NCBI GenBank assembly: GCA_030448185.1
Contig: JAUJNL010000061.1
Span: 1 to 34,202 of the forward strand
Reading direction: 5' to 3'
DNA from: Cytophagales bacterium
GTDB taxonomy: Bacteria > Bacteroidota > Bacteroidia > Cytophagales > 172606-1
Length of the DNA stretch: 34,202 bases
Part shown: positions 8,132 to 17,139 of the stretch, one piece after another
How the letters are laid out: each line of letters opens with the position of its first letter
How positions within the stretch are numbered: position 1 is the first letter of the stretch
The notes under the pieces: generated by a model
What the model saw: the letters and a program-made list of their open reading frames with translations, nothing else
Database searches by the model: none
Told to the model about the DNA's origin: nothing
Translations under genes and position numbers: made by a program

Positions 8132-8262
8132 ATTAAAATTTACCTCTTCGGTTGGTCGATTATTGATAGATTAAAAAAGGGTCACGAGGAGTTGTTTTCA
8201 AAAACAGTGCAAAAACTGTCTTAATCTAGTTTTCAGACAGAATGGCAGTCGAGAAGTTTTTA
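8132..8262. other. Intergenic region upstream of the GroES-like gene
   Basis: No gene is seen. On the - strand this is the likely promoter region of the GroES-like gene: T-rich segments lie 60-110 bases before its start, but no clear TAnnTTTG element was found. A short hairpin (CAGTTTTTGCACTG on the - strand) sits near 8204-8217. Confidence 0.35.
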
Positions 8263-8375
8263 GTTTGGGGTTTCTTGTTTCCAGTTGAAAGAGGAGTGAA
8301 CAGGGTTAATACTATTTTTCAGATTGTTCTAAGCCAAAGCAGTCAACCGGAAACAAAAAACCGGCAACCCAAAAC
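8263..8375. repeat. Imperfect long inverted repeat after the rhomboid gene
   Basis: Left arm 8263-8288 (GTTTGGGGTTTCTTGTTTCC...) pairs with right arm 8343-8375 (...CAACCCAAAAC), with a few small bulges. It sits directly behind the rhomboid stop codon (8379, - strand) and may end that transcript. Composition is the simple GGAAAC/AAACCGG style also seen at 3500-3550. Confidence 0.65.
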
Positions 8376-8378
8376 CCT

Positions 8379-8933
8379 TCAATACAAGTACTTGCTCCGG
8401 CTGAAGCCTGAAGCACAGCCAATTCCCACCAACGCCCCCATCAAGTGAGATTCAAACGAAATCATCGGATCAATGGGTAAGACGCCCCACAGAATACTGC
8501 TGTAGAAAAATACAACCAAAATGGATACAAAAATGGATTTTGGGTCTTTGCGGAAAAGGCCAATGGTCATCAGGAACAGCGCAATGCCATACAGCAGGCC
8601 GCTGGCCCCGATATGAATCGCAGGACGGCCAAACAACCAGACCAGCATACCCGTGACGAAATAGCAATAGAAAAAAACGGCCCGGGCCGCACCCGGATAG
8701 AGCCAGAACAGGGCAATGCCCAGCACCAGCAGGGTAATGGTATTGGATAATAAGTGCATTACATTGCCGTGAATCAGGGGAGCAGTCAGGATGCCTAACA
8801 GTCCCCAGATGGTACGGGGAAAGATGCCAAAATCGGCGAAGCTTATTCCCAGAGACATTTCCACTATCTGGACCAGCCAGAGTAAAAACACAAACCGAAT
8901 GGGTATAACAGAAGTATGACCAAGTTGACTCAT
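8379..8933 (-). CDS. Rhomboid-family intramembrane serine protease
   Basis: The 184-residue protein is a compact rhomboid core of six membrane helices. The catalytic serine is Ser111 in IGASGLLYG. The catalytic histidine is His163 in SFESHLMGALVG. The oxyanion-side motif HGNVMHLLSN (55-64) is complete. Rhomboids cut single-span membrane proteins inside the bilayer; the substrate here cannot be predicted. The length is short but includes both catalytic residues, so it should be active. The ATG at 8933 gives an N-terminus that begins just before helix 1. The frame is intact. Confidence 0.93.
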   Translation of the reverse strand: MSQLGHTSVIPIRFVFLLWLVQIVEMSLGISFADFGIFPRTIWGLLGILTAPLIHGNVMHLLSNTITLLVLGIALFWLYPGAARAVFFYCYFVTGMLVWLFGRPAIHIGASGLLYGIALFLMTIGLFRKDPKSIFVSILVVFFYSSILWGVLPIDPMISFESHLMGALVGIGCASGFSRSKYLY

Positions 8934-9079
8934 GAATTGGGTATCGGGTATTGGAGCTGAAATGGCAGGTAAATGAGGCCATCCTCTTCACGTATTCTGA
9001 GTTATTATGGAAAACGGGCAGAGAATGGTACGCATAGTGAAATACTTCCTAGTGATAATCTCTAGCGTTAACCTACCAG

Positions 9080-9277
9080 CTAGCGGGATTGTTTGCCGAG
9101 CAAAACCTGTTCTACTTCCACTATTTCGAAAAAAGGATGATTTTCGAAAAATTGCCTTAATACGGCAGTATGGGAACTCCCGTACAAGACCACAATTTCT
9201 TTGTCCTTTTCCGGATCAATATTCCAAAGAATATTGGTAAAAATCTTCAGGTTCCGGTCATACCACGACAAGGTCAA
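9080..9277 (-). pseudogene. C-terminal remnant of a DUF5694-like protein
   Basis: The frame of about 65 codons has no proper start. It encodes WYDRNLKIFTNI, then EKDKEIVVLYGSSHTAVLRQ and FEIVEVEQVL, which resemble the C-terminal end of DUF5694 proteins (normally about 250 residues or more), where an L(V/I)xGxGHxxxL motif occurs. Its upstream end meets the stop codon of a META-domain remnant within about 15 bases, so most of the gene is missing rather than frameshifted. Family assignment is from memory of the motif and is moderate. Confidence 0.55.
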
Positions 9278-9289
9278 TTGGAAAGGTTA

Positions 9290-9499
9290 TTAATCTACTT
9301 TTTTAAAAGTTAATACGACTAAGGTCAGTTTACCATTGTTCAAGGATAAATTTAGCGAATTGCCCGATAGTGCCTGTAGCATTCTGTTTTCGGTTTCTAT
9401 ACCGGGACAGGCCATTTTAGTGGAGACCAGTGGCGAGAAATTGATTTTGTTGTTCTTCACTTCGATTTTTCCCTGGAACCGGTTACACCCGTTAGCTTC
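9290..9499 (-). pseudogene. C-terminal remnant of a META-domain (HslJ-like) lipoprotein
   Basis: In a frame different from its neighbours, 9499 down to the TAA at 9290-9292 encodes ANGCNRFQGKIEV, INFSPLVSTKMACPG, a glutamate-rich linker, and LTLVVLTFKKVD at the end. This is the diagnostic second half of a META (DUF306) domain, with its GCN(R)F and ST(R/K)MACP motifs. The first half, including any lipoprotein signal, is missing. Upstream it runs straight into the DUF1572 fragment. It is a remnant and unlikely to be expressed as such. Confidence 0.75.
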
Positions 9500-9756
9500 T
9501 TATGTTCAAGTAGTACCTGCTGAGGAATGTTTTTAGAGGCGAATTCCGCTTCCCGGTCACGTACGTAGGAGGTATGGCCCAGGTTCTTGCCAATGTAGGT
9601 AGAAAGGTTACCTGCCAGATGCAAGGCTAAATTTCCTGTTGCGTTCTTGACCTGACCCGTAATTTGCCAAAGATGGTCCTCCTGCTGGAAGGCTGCGATT
9701 TCATGGTGCAGGCGTTGTAAATCCCTTCTATATAAGGCATGTAATTCTTCTATCAT
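9457..9756 (-). pseudogene. N-terminal remnant of a DUF1572/DinB-family protein
   Basis: From ATG 9756 the first 85 or so residues match the start of DUF1572 (DinB-like four-helix) proteins: LYRRDLQRLHHEI, LWQITGQVKNATGNLALHL, then GNLSTYIG, and YVRDREAEF. Full-length members have about 150-170 residues. Here the family sequence ends near VLLEHK, and the last codons before the TGA at 9457-9459 are META-domain DNA read in the wrong frame. The fusion point is therefore about 9495-9505. Confidence 0.75.
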
Positions 9757-9830
9757 ACTCCTATTCTATGAGGTTTTTCTTTTGCTTAATTCCAACTGAC
9801 GGAACACAGCTAAATAGGGGCGTGGCTCCG

Positions 9831-10667
9831 TTAGGCCATTACTGATACCATGTTCAAAACCTGATGTCCTAATTGTGCATTCCCATTAATCACAACTTTT
9901 TCTAATATGTGCTCTGGTCTGATGCTTTTAGAGAATAGCTTCCAGGCTACCTGAGGTGGAATTTCTACTATTGATTCTGGAGACTCGGCAGGACGATCAA
10001 CTAAACACCAACTATCCGGTTGTTTCTGTAAATACCACTCTCCCCCTATTGAGGTTAGAATCTCGACTTTAACTAAGGTGCCTACCTGCGCCTGAACGGT
10101 GGAAAAGGTAAAAGGAAGCGCCCTGAAGAAGGTATCTATGAAAGGATAAAAAAACGCTCTGGTCATGATTCCTTCTTTACCAACCGCTTCTCGTATTTGT
10201 TGCTGATGATGCCATTTTTCGGTGTACTCTCTGGCCAGGTGCATCCAATTATAGCTTTCTGATTCTCCAGCCCATGCTACTGAAAAGATAGCCTTCTCCT
10301 GTAAGTCCAGCGACTGGTAGTAGTGACTTACTTGAATACCCGTCACCTTGTGCAGAAAAATCAATACTGCAGGGCTGATTCTTCTACTGGCTTTAGTCCA
10401 ATCCGCGTTCAACTCATTGAGCCAATTTACTAACTCGGTATAAGAATTGATAGCCGGAGGCACATCTCCATAATAGCGATCCCTTTGTATGGATAATGTT
10501 CTTAGGTTACCATCTAGCAAATGGGATACAACATCTTTCACTTTCCAATGTTTGGCTACCGTTTCTTTGTTCCAGTCTTCTTCACTTAAAGACTCCAAAA
10601 GCCCAATCAACAGCTCATCTAGTGGTTTGAATAAGTGCGCAACGTCTATGAATTGCCCTTGCTTCAT
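9831..10667 (-). CDS. DinB/maleylpyruvate-isomerase N-terminal-like protein
   Basis: About 278 residues from the ATG at 10667; a GTG at 10691 would add 8. The N-terminal half matches the metal-binding MDMPI/DinB helical domain: LLESLSEEDWNKET, WKVKDVVSHLLDGNLRTLSI with the first histidine, and the second histidine region REYTEKWHHQQQIREA. The C-terminal half has a small beta domain ending GHQVLNMVSVMA. Related proteins use thiol cofactors in other bacteria, but no specific reaction can be assigned. The frame is fully open although the genes on both sides are broken. Confidence 0.8.
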   Translation of the reverse strand: MKQGQFIDVAHLFKPLDELLIGLLESLSEEDWNKETVAKHWKVKDVVSHLLDGNLRTLSIQRDRYYGDVPPAINSYTELVNWLNELNADWTKASRRISPAVLIFLHKVTGIQVSHYYQSLDLQEKAIFSVAWAGESESYNWMHLAREYTEKWHHQQQIREAVGKEGIMTRAFFYPFIDTFFRALPFTFSTVQAQVGTLVKVEILTSIGGEWYLQKQPDSWCLVDRPAESPESIVEIPPQVAWKLFSKSIRPEHILEKVVINGNAQLGHQVLNMVSVMA

Positions 10668-10888
10668 TAGTTTGTTTTCTTTTATTGGCACTAACTGTTG
10701 GCACGCCAGTGTATTTCGCTAATATATGAGAATACATGTAACAAGGCGATAGATTTGAAATCTTTGAGTATAAATAAGAAATAAACGCAGCGCTGGGAAG
10801 AAATACAATACTCTCCCGCAAATCTGAACTATTAATAATAAAAGCCACGAAGGATCAGACTAAAGATGCAGTCTTATTCCGATGGTTG

Positions 10889-10956
10889 TTCGGCATTTAG
10901 CTTCGCTGAGATAGTTGCAATGCCGAACTTGGGAAAATGGCGGATTTGCAATCCGC
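10889..10956. repeat. Double-hairpin repeat sharing a core with the 27.1-kb MITE
   Basis: Two hairpins lie in tandem: TTCGGCATT (10889-10897) with AATGCCGAA (10919-10927), and GCGGATT (10940-10946) with AATCCGC (10950-10956). The loop of the first, CTTCGCTGAGATAGTTGC, is nearly the same as in the element at 27080-27248. The region 10668-11198 otherwise shows no gene. No terminal inverted repeats were found here, so it may be a partial or solo copy. Confidence 0.75.
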
Positions 10957-11101
10957 TCAAAGGCCTCACAGTAGCTTACTTTTAGACCTTTTTATTTAGC
11001 ACCCCCCTTCAAATAGTAAATGGAAAAGATCCGCACCGTTTGACCAAAAACTTCATAGCTTGTTAATAAAAAGTTTAACCCCAGGCCATTTTTCTATCAG
11101 A

Positions 11102-11109
11102 TACTTTTG
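11102..11109 (+). promoter_or_regulatory. Candidate Bacteroidota -7 box upstream of susC
   Basis: TACTTTTG matches the TAnnTTTG -7 consensus of Bacteroidota promoters and lies about 90 bases before the susC ATG at 11199. I do not see a clear TTTG -33 element at the right spacing, so this is a candidate only. Confidence 0.35.
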
Positions 11110-11198
11110 CAAAAAACTAAAAAAGTAACGCGGCTACTGCAGTGGCCACGGTAACTTCTCTACTTTTCTCCAATCCCTAAAACAAACCGCTTACGTTC

Positions 11199-14100
11199 AT
11201 GAATCAATATTTACTAACGGGCATTATTGCCACGCTGGTCGGGCTTTTGTCCGTACCTAAGCATTACGGCACAAACCATTTCGGTGCGGGAAAAGTGTCT
11301 TTGGTCACCGGTGAGGCACTACCGGGTGAATATACTGATTAAAGGAACCAGCAATGGCACTACTACAAATGCCGATGGTAATTAGCAGCTCTATTCGGTA
11401 CCACCCTGGTCTACCCTGATTTTTTCGGCAATTGGGTTTGTTTCGCAGGAAAAAAACGTGGCCAACCAGTCGGTGCTGGATGTAACCTTGCTGGAAGACA
11501 CCAAACTACTGAACGAAGTGGTAGTCACTGCCTTAGGCATCAAGCGGGAAGAAAAGTCGCTGGGTTTTGCGGCCCAGACGGTAGGTGAAAATGCCGTCAA
11601 GGATGCCAAGTCCAACAACTGGGTCAATACGCTTTCGGGTAAAGTGGCCGGGCTCACTATTCAGGGCACGGGAGCAGGCCCCATGGGCTCCTCACGGGTG
11701 ACCTTGCGCGGCGAATCATCGCTGAACCTGGATAACAACCAGGCCCTGATCGTAGTGGACGGGGTTCCGGTAAGCAACCGGATTACGGGTACTGGCTTTA
11801 ACTCTCACCTTTCGGCGGATAGTCCGGTGGATTACGGCTCCAGTCTATCCGATCTCAATCCGGATGATATTGAAAATGTGACGGTGCTCAAAGGACCCGG
11901 AGCAACAGCCCTCTACGGCAGCCGCGCCGCGGGCGGAGCCATTATTATCACCACCAAATCAGGAACCCGCCAGGATAAAGGCATCGGCCTCACGTTTAAT
12001 TCCAATGTCAGTATCGAAAGCGTAAACCGCTGGCCCGACTACCAGTTTGAATACGGGGAAGGCCGTACCAGCAAATACTATTCCTACCTCGACAGCCCCG
12101 ATGGTCCCAATACCAGCACGACGGTAGCCGCGGGCCGCGCCTGGGGTCCCAAGTTCGCCGGACAAAGTTATTTCCAATACAATCCTGATGCGCCCGACGG
12201 CAAACCCACGGAACGTACGCCCTGGGTAGCCAATAAAAACTACATCTCCGACTTTTTCCAAACTGGCGTTACCTATTCCAATAGCCTGGCGCTGGAAGGC
12301 GGCAATGAGAACAGTTCGGCCCGTTTATCCCTGACGCACCTGAACAATACCTGGATCATTCCCAATACGGGCTTTAAGCGAATCAATGCGGCTCTGTCGG
12401 TAAATCATGCCATTTCGCCGCGCCTGAAAATAAACGGGAAGGTGAACTATACCAATAAGAAGAGCGACAACCTGCCCCTGGCCGGGTATAATAACCAATC
12501 CCTGATGTATTTTCTCATCCTGGGTACGGCGCCCAACATCCAGGCCGACTGGTTTAAGCCCTACTGGGTGCCCGGCCTGGAACAGGTGCGGCAGCGGAGC
12601 CCGTTCAACCCTACTCCCGATAACCCGTATCTGGGCATGTACGAGATGCTGAACACGATGAACAAGCACGGGGTGATCGGTACCCTTTCAGCTACGTATC
12701 AGGTTACCCCTAAGCTAGACTTACTGGTTCGTACGGGGTTGGACATGGCCTTTGAGTACCGTTCGCAGCAACGTCCCTACAGCATGACCCGCTATCCCCG
12801 CGGCATGTTCCGGGAGCAAAATGTGTTCACCTACGAGTCAAACACTGACTTCCTGCTCACGTACAAAGACCAGCTCGGAAGTTTATTCAGTCTGTCGGCG
12901 TCTGCCGGTGCCAATGCCATGCGGCAAACCTATGACTTTGCGGGCCTATACGCCGACCAACTGGCCCAGCCCGGCGTGTACCAAATCTCCAACAGTCTGG
13001 ACCAAGCCGTAGCCGATCCCCTAAAAACGTCCAGGGCCATCAACAGCGTGTATGCTACAGGTCAACTCTCCTACCGGGAGAAAATATTTGTGGACTTGAC
13101 CGGACGCAATGATTGGTCCAGTACCCTGCCTTCCGGAAACAACTCCTTCTTTTATCCGTCAATCAGCAGCAGTTTCCTGCTCAACGAATTATTCGTGCTG
13201 CCCCAGGCAATTTCGTTTGCGAAAATAAGAGCCTCCTGGGCGCAGGTGGGACGCGATACCCGTCCTTACCAGACGGCTAAGTACTACGATAAAATTTACG
13301 GCAACGGCTTTACCAACCCATCTACCCTCTTCAATGCCGATTTGAAACCCGAAATTACGGCCAGTTACGAATTCGGACTCGATGTGCGCCTGCTCAATAA
13401 CCGTTTGGGGCTGGATGCCGCCTACTATAACAATAACAGCCGCAACCAGATCCTGGCCATTCCGCTTGACCCCGTAAGCGGTTACAATAATGCCCTGATC
13501 AATGCTGGCTTGATCAATAGCCGGGGCGTAGAGCTGAAATTGACGGGAAAGCCAATCGAGTTACCCGGCAGTTTCTCCTGGAATACTACGCTGCTCTGGT
13601 CGCGCAACCGCAGTTACGTACGCGAACTGACTGAGGGCATTACCAATCAGGTCATTTATAACCACAACACCAATGTGAGCATTGAGGCCCGCGTAGGCGG
13701 TTTGATGGGCGATATGTACGGCCGTGGATTCCAGCGTTCCCCGGAGGGAGAAATCATTTACTCTACCAACGGGTTACCGGCTCCGCTCGACCCGGTCGTA
13801 AAAAAGTGGGGCAATGCTTTTGCTGACTGGAAGGCAAGCTTATCTAACGAACTGACTTTCAAGAACCTTCGCATCAGTATTTTGCTCGACGGGCAGTACG
13901 GAGGGGATATACTCCCAAACCAACCACAAAAACAATACCCTCGGTAAAACCAAAGTTACCCTGCCCGGCCGCGACGAAGGAATCGTGGAGTCGGCGTAGT
14001 GCGGCAGGCGGATGGTTCGTTTGTTCCTAATACGGTCAAAGAATCCGCCATCGCCTACTACGACAATTACTACCAGATTGCCAACGCCGAAACTAATATT

Positions 14101-14352
14101 TTCGACGCTTCTTTTCTCAAAATCAGGGAAGTGCGGTTTGAGTACAGCCTGCCCCGGGCTTGGGTAAGCAGAGTAGGCCTGAAACACGCCAGCCTGGCCC
14201 TCTTCGGCCGTGATTTGTTCAACTTTACCCGGTTTCCGGGCTTTGACCCCGAAGGCGGCAACCTCAACGATGGCATCCTTACCCCCGGCGTTGAGCTGGC
14301 CCAGTTTCCTTCCACCCGCAGCATGGGCGCAAACCTGACCCTTAAATTATAA
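11199..14352 (+). pseudogene. SusC-like TonB-linked outer membrane protein, interrupted
   Basis: SusC proteins are outer-membrane importers working with a SusD lipoprotein. ATG 11199 opens a signal-like segment and the first half of a CarboxypepD_reg-like domain (TGEALPG), then the frame breaks near 11330. In the correct frame the domain continues (ILIKGTSNGTTTNADGN) but is stopped by TAG at 11383-11385. From about 11386 to 13910 it is open: SAIGFVSQ, the plug (LRGESSLN, ALIVVDGVPV, VLKGPGATALYGSRAAGGAI) and most of the barrel. Two further frameshifts, near 13910 and 13988 (one G missing from a GGG run), separate the last 120 residues ending ANLTLKL. The reconstructed length is about 1050 residues, normal for SusC. 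Confidence 0.88.
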
Positions 14353-14441
14353 CTGTTCCTTGCTGCTAATCTTCCTGATTATCAGATAACTCAATCTTTT
14401 AATTGTCACATCCGCACATAAACTAATTAGCACATCCACTT

Positions 14442-15917
14442 ATGTTCGCTAATAAATACTTTCCCCTTTCTGATGCTGCTGGTTCTGCTGCCCGCTTGCA
14501 CCAGGTAAAGATTTCGAAGAAATCAACACGGACCCCAACCGTCCCAAACAGATTACGCCCGGCGTCATGCTGGGACAACTCCAGTACCGGATGGTTAACA
14601 GCAGTATCAGTGCCGGCCGTAGTTTCACCCACGAACTGATGCAGGTAGACGCCCCGCGGGCCAGCACCAGCGGACAGGGTTTGCACCGCTACGTAGTGAA
14701 CCCCGGCGCGGCGTATGGACCAGCTTCTACGGCTACCTCGCTGATATTGAGGATATTTACGCAACAGCCGACCGCTTGCAGGAAAACAACTATAAAGCCA
14801 TTGCGCTGGTGTATAAATGCTGGGCGTATTCCATTCTCACCGACTTGTACGGCGACGTGCCTTACTCAGAGGCTACCAAAGCCAGTGAGGGTAATTTTAC
14901 CCCGGCTTTCGATCAGCAGAAGGATATTTACATTCAGCTGCTCAAAGACCTGGAAACGGCCAACGGATTGTTTGATGCTACCAAGGCACTGACCTACGGC
15001 GGGGATCTGGTCTACAACGCTAACGCCCTATCCGGCGGGAAAAATGTGGGTATTGAACGTTGGAGAAAATTCGGCAATTCGCTGCGCCTGCGGCTGTTGC
15101 TGAGAATCTCTAAGCGGGACGGTGAGGTCAACGTACGGGAACAGCTTAGCGCCCTTCTGGCTGATGCCGCAAACAATCCCGTTTTTACCAGTACGGCCGA
15201 AGATGCCATTTTCAGATATTCGGGTACTTTTCCCTATTTCAATCCCTATTTCAATGCCCGGCAGGTAGACTGGCGGGACGGTACCTACTTCACCAAGTTT
15301 TTCATCAATAAACTCAATGCGGATAATGACCCCCGCCGGGCGGTATGGAGCACCCAAGTGACGGTAAACGGCGCTGGTGTGTACCAAGGCATAGATAGTG
15401 GGTATCCCTACCCAGAACACGCCGTGGGCCGGAATTCAAGCTACTCGGATGCCCTCAAAACGCTGCCCCAATTGGGCATTATGATGACCTACGCCGAGGT
15501 GGAATTTATCAAAGCCGAGTTGGCGCTGAAAGGATTTCTCACGGGTAAAACGCCTAAAGCGCATTACGAGGCGGCATTACGGCTTCTCTGGCGCAATGGG
15601 GCGCTCGATGCCCGCCGGTTTCTCCAGCAACCCGGAGTTCAGTATGACGAAACGGCTACTCCCGAAAAACAACTGGAGCAGATTATGCTGCAGAAGTATT
15701 ACGCCTATTTCTTCGTGGATTACCAATCCTGGTTTGAAAAACGCCGGACGGGCTACCCGGTACTGCCGCGGGGAACGGGTATTCCGGCCGAAAACCAATT
15801 CCCCCGGCGGGTCCCTATCCTACGTACCTGCAATCGCTGAATCCGGAAGGGCTGGCAGCAGCAGTGGCGTCGATGGGCGGAGACGACAGTCAAATCCGGG
15901 TTTGGTGGGATAAATAA
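14442..15917 (+). pseudogene. SusD/RagB-like nutrient-binding lipoprotein, interrupted
   Basis: This surface lipoprotein partners SusC, with an 89-base gap between them. Reconstructed from ATG 14442: a lipoprotein signal (LLMLLVLLPAC), KDFEEINTDPNRPKQITPG, QLQYRMVNSS, W-SFYGYLADIEDIY, YKAIALVYKCWAYSILTDLY and GDVPYSEA, matching the SusD-like 2 group. Four indels are visible: near 14468 (extra base in the C/T run), near 14505, near 14712 and near 15813 (one C short). The longest intact stretch is 14776-15810. The true C-terminus is ...DDSQIRVWWDK with TAA at 15915-15917. Ligand cannot be read from sequence. Confidence 0.88.
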
Positions 15918-16000
15918 TGCCTGCAGTAAAGCATACCCCAATACCCTTTCGATGTTCGAGATACTTTGTTCGATGTTCGTAATAAGCTCACAGGATATTG

Positions 16001-16021
16001 GCGCGGAAGCAACTTCCGCGC
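16001..16021. repeat. Perfect palindrome, 9-bp arms
   Basis: GCGCGGAAG (16001-16009) and CTTCCGCGC (16013-16021) flank a CAA loop. It is the first of three separate stem-loops in the 306-base gap between susD and the GDPD gene. There is no T-tract. Confidence 0.8.
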
Positions 16022-16046
16022 AAGGCACCGTAGTTAACTCAATACT

Positions 16047-16069
16047 GGCGCAAGAATCTTTCTTGTGCC
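16047..16069. repeat. Stem-loop, 10-bp arms
   Basis: GGCGCAAGAA (16047-16056) pairs with TTCTTGTGCC (16060-16069) with one G-T type mismatch and a TCT loop. Second of three stem-loops in this gap. Confidence 0.7.
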
Positions 16070-16105
16070 CCTTGATAATTGCCAGTCTCCCACTGCCCCG
16101 AAGTT

Positions 16106-16133
16106 GTAGAGACGCAATGTATTGCGTCTCTAC
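16106..16133. repeat. Perfect palindrome GTAGAGACGCAAT, 13-bp arms
   Basis: GTAGAGACGCAAT (16106-16118) and ATTGCGTCTCTAC (16121-16133) are separated by two bases. Very similar GTAGAGACGC palindromes are known as dispersed repeats in other phyla, notably cyanobacteria. Here it lies about 90 bases before the GDPD start. Confidence 0.85.
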
Positions 16134-16223
16134 CTATTATTTCTCCACACAAGTAAGAGTCTTGCGCGAGGAGCGGGCCTGTGAATGATGGATCAATTAT
16201 TTCTTCAGCAACTTAAACTATCC

Positions 16224-17057
16224 ATGATCAGAATTATACTTGTAGCGGTGCTTATGCAGGCCGTATGGCTCAACCGGACGATGGCCCAGTCTACGGCCAT
16301 CGTCATGCCCGAACGTGGCCTGTGTGCCCACCGCGGATGTCCCGATACACACCCCGAGAATACCCTGCCCGGTTTCCGGCAGGCCATTTCGCTCGGCGCC
16401 CAGATGATTGAGTTCGACATTCAGGTAACCAAAGACAGTGCACTGGTGATTATGCACGACGAGACCGTGGACCGCACCACCAACGGAACCGGAAAAGTAT
16501 CGGAACTGACCCTGGCCGAGATCCGGCAGCTGGATGCCGGAATCAAAAAAGGCCAATCGTTTGTCGGAACGCCGGTGCCCACGTTCGAGGAAACGCTGGC
16601 CATGATGCCCCGTAACGTGTGGTTGAACTGCCACCTGAAAGGGGGCGCCTACGCCGGGAAAGCCGCCGCGGAGCTAGTAGCAAAATCCGGGAGGCTACAT
16701 CAGGCATTTCTTACCTGCGGCGAAGCGGCGGCCGAGGCAGCCCGCCGGGTAAAGCCGGATATCCAGATCTGTAACGGCGAGAGCCGCTACCGGAAAGATG
16801 CGCCGCAATACGTGGCGGCTACCATTCGTCTAAAGGCAGGGTTCATTCAGTTGCTGCGCGATGGGGATAACCGGAGTGATTTACTAGCGGCTCTCCGGAA
16901 GAATGGGGTGAAGGTCAATTACTACTACGCCAAATCTCCCGAAGAACTACCGCAATTACTGAGTAGCGGTGTCCATTTCGTACTGGTCAATACTCTGTCG
17001 GACTTTATACCGGAAGCCAAAAAGCTAGGCATCCACCCTGTTCAACCCGTGTTTTAG
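16224..17057 (+). CDS. Secreted glycerophosphodiester phosphodiesterase (GDPD)
   Basis: GDPD enzymes split glycerophosphodiesters to glycerol-3-phosphate and an alcohol. The preferred ATG at 16224 gives 277 residues with a signal peptide cut after MAQ; the frame begins at 16185 but those extra 13 residues would spoil the signal. Catalytic and metal residues are present: His36-Arg37-Gly38 (CAHRG), Glu45-Asn46-Thr47, EFD (63-65) and MHDETVDRTT with His78. The length fits small GDPDs. Signal-peptide targeting suggests action in the periplasm or outside. The gene lies between susD and a phosphatase gene (82-base gap), consistent with use of imported or surface phosphodiesters. The frame is intact. 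Confidence 0.93.
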   Translation: MIRIILVAVLMQAVWLNRTMAQSTAIVMPERGLCAHRGCPDTHPENTLPGFRQAISLGAQMIEFDIQVTKDSALVIMHDETVDRTTNGTGKVSELTLAEIRQLDAGIKKGQSFVGTPVPTFEETLAMMPRNVWLNCHLKGGAYAGKAAAELVAKSGRLHQAFLTCGEAAAEAARRVKPDIQICNGESRYRKDAPQYVAATIRLKAGFIQLLRDGDNRSDLLAALRKNGVKVNYYYAKSPEELPQLLSSGVHFVLVNTLSDFIPEAKKLGIHPVQPVF

Positions 17058-17139
17058 ATTGACCCGGCAGTCGAACTGGCAGTTAAAGTAACCGGGCTTA
17101 TTTGATTACCTTATTCCAATTCTCCTCTAGTAATCCATT

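Noticed and set aside
8470..8991. 173-codon open frame on the - strand overlapping the rhomboid gene
   Set aside because: Another frame of the same strand; the rhomboid frame has all catalytic motifs and this one has none.
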